This document shows, piece by piece, positions 5,677 to 6,738 of a stretch of 6,738 nucleotides of DNA. Each line of letters starts with the position of its first letter. Within the stretch, counting starts at the first letter, position 1. A program made the translations under genes and the position numbers. Below the pieces are notes generated by a model. It was given only the letters and a program-made list of their open reading frames with translations. It ran no database searches and had not been told where the DNA came from. Source of the DNA: Candidatus Omnitrophota bacterium (lineage in GTDB: Bacteria > Omnitrophota > Gorgyraeia > Duberdicusellales > 4484-171); assembly GCA_016939345.1 (NCBI GenBank), contig JAFGHG010000085.1:1-6738 (forward strand), given 5' to 3'.

Positions 5677-6499
5677 AAATTATAGGGTTTGTTTTTAATA
5701 TTGAACAGATCATGTCGAAAATCTGCTTATTTGCCGCACAGAAAAATCCGGGATTTTTTAAAACCTCTTTATTGTATCTGAGTACCCCTTGATCTAACCT
5801 GCGCATATATCCTCCGGCTTCTTGGACTATGGCCTGACCAGAAGCAGTATCCCATTCCATAGTCGGACCGGCGCGCAGGTAAACATCTGCCCGGCCCTTT
5901 GCTAGAAGACAGAATTTAAGCGAACTTCCTACGTGCACTATCTGGACATCTTCAAGCTTATCTACTATTAACTGCTCGCTTTCTTGAGGATGCGAACGGC
6001 TTCTTATGACAAAAGTTTTATTTCCGGTAAATGCTCTAGTTCTTAATTTATGTTTGAGGTTGTATTTATTGATTATAAAAGCACCCAGGCCTTCTACGGC
6101 ATAGTATATGAGACCTTCAACAGGAACAGAGATGAAGCCAGCTACCGGCTTATCTTTTTTTATTAAGGCGATATTGACGCAAAACTGACCGTTTTTTTCT
6201 ATAAATTCTTTTGTTCCGTCTAAAGGGTCTACCAGCCAAAAAAATTCCCAGCTTTTGCGTTCTTGATAGGAAACAATCTTACTTTCCTCGGAAAGTATGG
6301 GAATTCCTTTAAAGATCTTGGAAAATTCCTCATAAATTAATTCGTGTGAAAGGGTATCTGCTAAAGTCAAAGGCGTATTGTTATCTTTGATTTTAACATC
6401 AAGGTCTTTATCCTGATAAACTGAAATTATTTTTTTATTAGCAAGGAAAAGGACACTGATTATCTTTTGTAACTGTTTATCGCTTAAAACCATTTTCAT
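5666..6499 (-). CDS. cysQ: 3'(2'),5'-bisphosphate nucleotidase CysQ
   Basis: A 277-residue cytoplasmic phosphatase of the inositol-monophosphatase superfamily. It hydrolyses 3'-phosphoadenosine-5'-phosphate (PAP) to AMP and phosphate, and can also act on PAPS. The Mg2+-binding and catalytic set is complete: TPLTLAD at 42-48, SEES with Glu71-Glu72, WLVDPLDGTKEF at 88-99 (Asp91, Asp94 and the DGT loop), and EWDTASG at 215-221 with Asp217. GSSLKFC at 191-197 is the CysQ-type nucleotide-side segment. Length fits the family (about 250-280). Its ATG overlaps the cysC stop codon in the classic ATGA arrangement; a second ATG two codons in is an equally possible start, and neither has a clear Shine-Dalgarno site. 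PAP is the by-product of sulfotransferases and of PAPS reductase, so the pairing with CysC marks a PAPS-use module. A general inositol phosphatase is a less likely reading given this neighbour. Confidence 0.92.
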   Translation of the reverse strand: MKMVLSDKQLQKIISVLFLANKKIISVYQDKDLDVKIKDNNTPLTLADTLSHELIYEEFSKIFKGIPILSEESKIVSYQERKSWEFFWLVDPLDGTKEFIEKNGQFCVNIALIKKDKPVAGFISVPVEGLIYYAVEGLGAFIINKYNLKHKLRTRAFTGNKTFVIRSRSHPQESEQLIVDKLEDVQIVHVGSSLKFCLLAKGRADVYLRAGPTMEWDTASGQAIVQEAGGYMRRLDQGVLRYNKEVLKNPGFFCAANKQIFDMICSILKTNPIIYEP

Positions 6500-6738
6500 A
6501 CTATATATTTATTATCTATCAAATATTTAAGTATCTCTCTGGCGCTTTCCTCTTTGTTTTGATCTGAGGTATCAACAATGATCTCAGCATTTAAAGGCTC
6601 CTCATAAGGGGCTGAGACCCCGGTAAACTCTTTAATTTCTCCTGAACGGGCTTTCTTATATAAACCTTTGGGATCCCTCTTCTCGCACAAAGAAACATCG
6701 GCTTTAATAAAAATTTCAATAAAATCGCCTTTAGCTAA
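6496..6738 (-). CDS. cysC: Adenylylsulfate (APS) kinase CysC, C-terminal part (5' end beyond the window)
   Basis: The last 80 residues of an APS kinase are encoded here. The reading frame is open to the right edge (first complete codon at 6738-6736, Leu), so the protein continues outside the window and its start cannot be seen. An in-frame TTG at 6690 is an internal leucine, not a start. Visible family segments are FIEIFIKADVSLCEKRDPKGLYKKARSGEIKEFTG in two adjoining blocks: the strand leading to the Cys-Glu-x-Arg-Asp region and the KGLYKKAR lid segment. These are followed by APYEEP.NAE..VDT, the usual end of the kinase fold. The enzyme phosphorylates APS at the 3' position with ATP to give PAPS, the sulfate donor. 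The P-loop lies outside. Whether it is a stand-alone kinase or the tail of a CysNC fusion cannot be decided. It overlaps cysQ by four bases, so synthesis of PAPS and removal of PAP are coupled. Confidence 0.92.
   Translation of the reverse strand, partial: LAKGDFIEIFIKADVSLCEKRDPKGLYKKARSGEIKEFTGVSAPYEEPLNAEIIVDTSDQNKEESAREILKYLIDNKYIV

Noticed and set aside
6496..6690. Stand-alone 64-residue protein starting at TTG 6690
   Set aside because: The frame continues unbroken to the window edge and the added residues match the APS kinase fold, so this is the end of CysC and the TTG codes for leucine.

Overview
The window is a stretch of an AT-rich bacterial genome in which all seven genes read leftward on the minus strand with almost no space between them. 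It looks like the middle-to-distal part of one long operon for a surface polysaccharide. A lipid-linked sugar transferase, an O-antigen ligase/polymerase and a protein ending like an outer-membrane barrel suggest a Gram-negative-type cell envelope. The gene mix and base composition would suit an uncultured lineage such as Omnitrophota or a deltaproteobacterial relative. That is a guess from style, not a placement.

In transcription order (right to left) the genes are: the C-terminal part of APS kinase CysC (cut by the window edge); CysQ, a 3'-phosphoadenosine-5'-phosphate phosphatase; a 332-residue protein of unknown function built from roughly 60-residue beta repeats; a class I SAM methyltransferase; an NAD-dependent sugar-nucleotide epimerase of the CDP-paratose/tyvelose epimerase type; a WbaP/WcaJ-type polyprenyl-phosphate sugar-1-phosphate transferase; and an O-antigen ligase/Wzy-like polytopic membrane protein. 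Four junctions are overlaps or gaps of 16 nt or less. The other two are a 62-nt gap with a possible internal promoter and a 128-nt gap filled by a large imperfect palindrome.

As a unit, the epimerase prepares a sugar nucleotide and the sugar transferase loads the first sugar phosphate onto undecaprenyl phosphate. The methyltransferase may decorate the glycan, and the ligase/polymerase joins or polymerises the chains. CysC makes the sulfate donor PAPS and CysQ removes its by-product PAP, which suggests a sulfated glycan. No sulfotransferase is visible here, so that remains an inference.

The main items beyond routine annotation are: (1) the repeat protein, with four GxW units spaced almost exactly 60 residues apart and a barrel-like C-terminus but no signal peptide; (2) the 120-nt palindrome filling the spacer before the ligase gene, which could fold around that gene's start region; and (3) a consensus sigma70 promoter (TTGACA-16-TATAAT) just after the ligase stop codon, with a perfect 19-bp operator-like palindrome over its expected start site, serving a gene beyond the left edge. 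No tRNA, rRNA, CRISPR array, insertion sequence or origin was seen, and no stretch over 300 bases lacks a gene.
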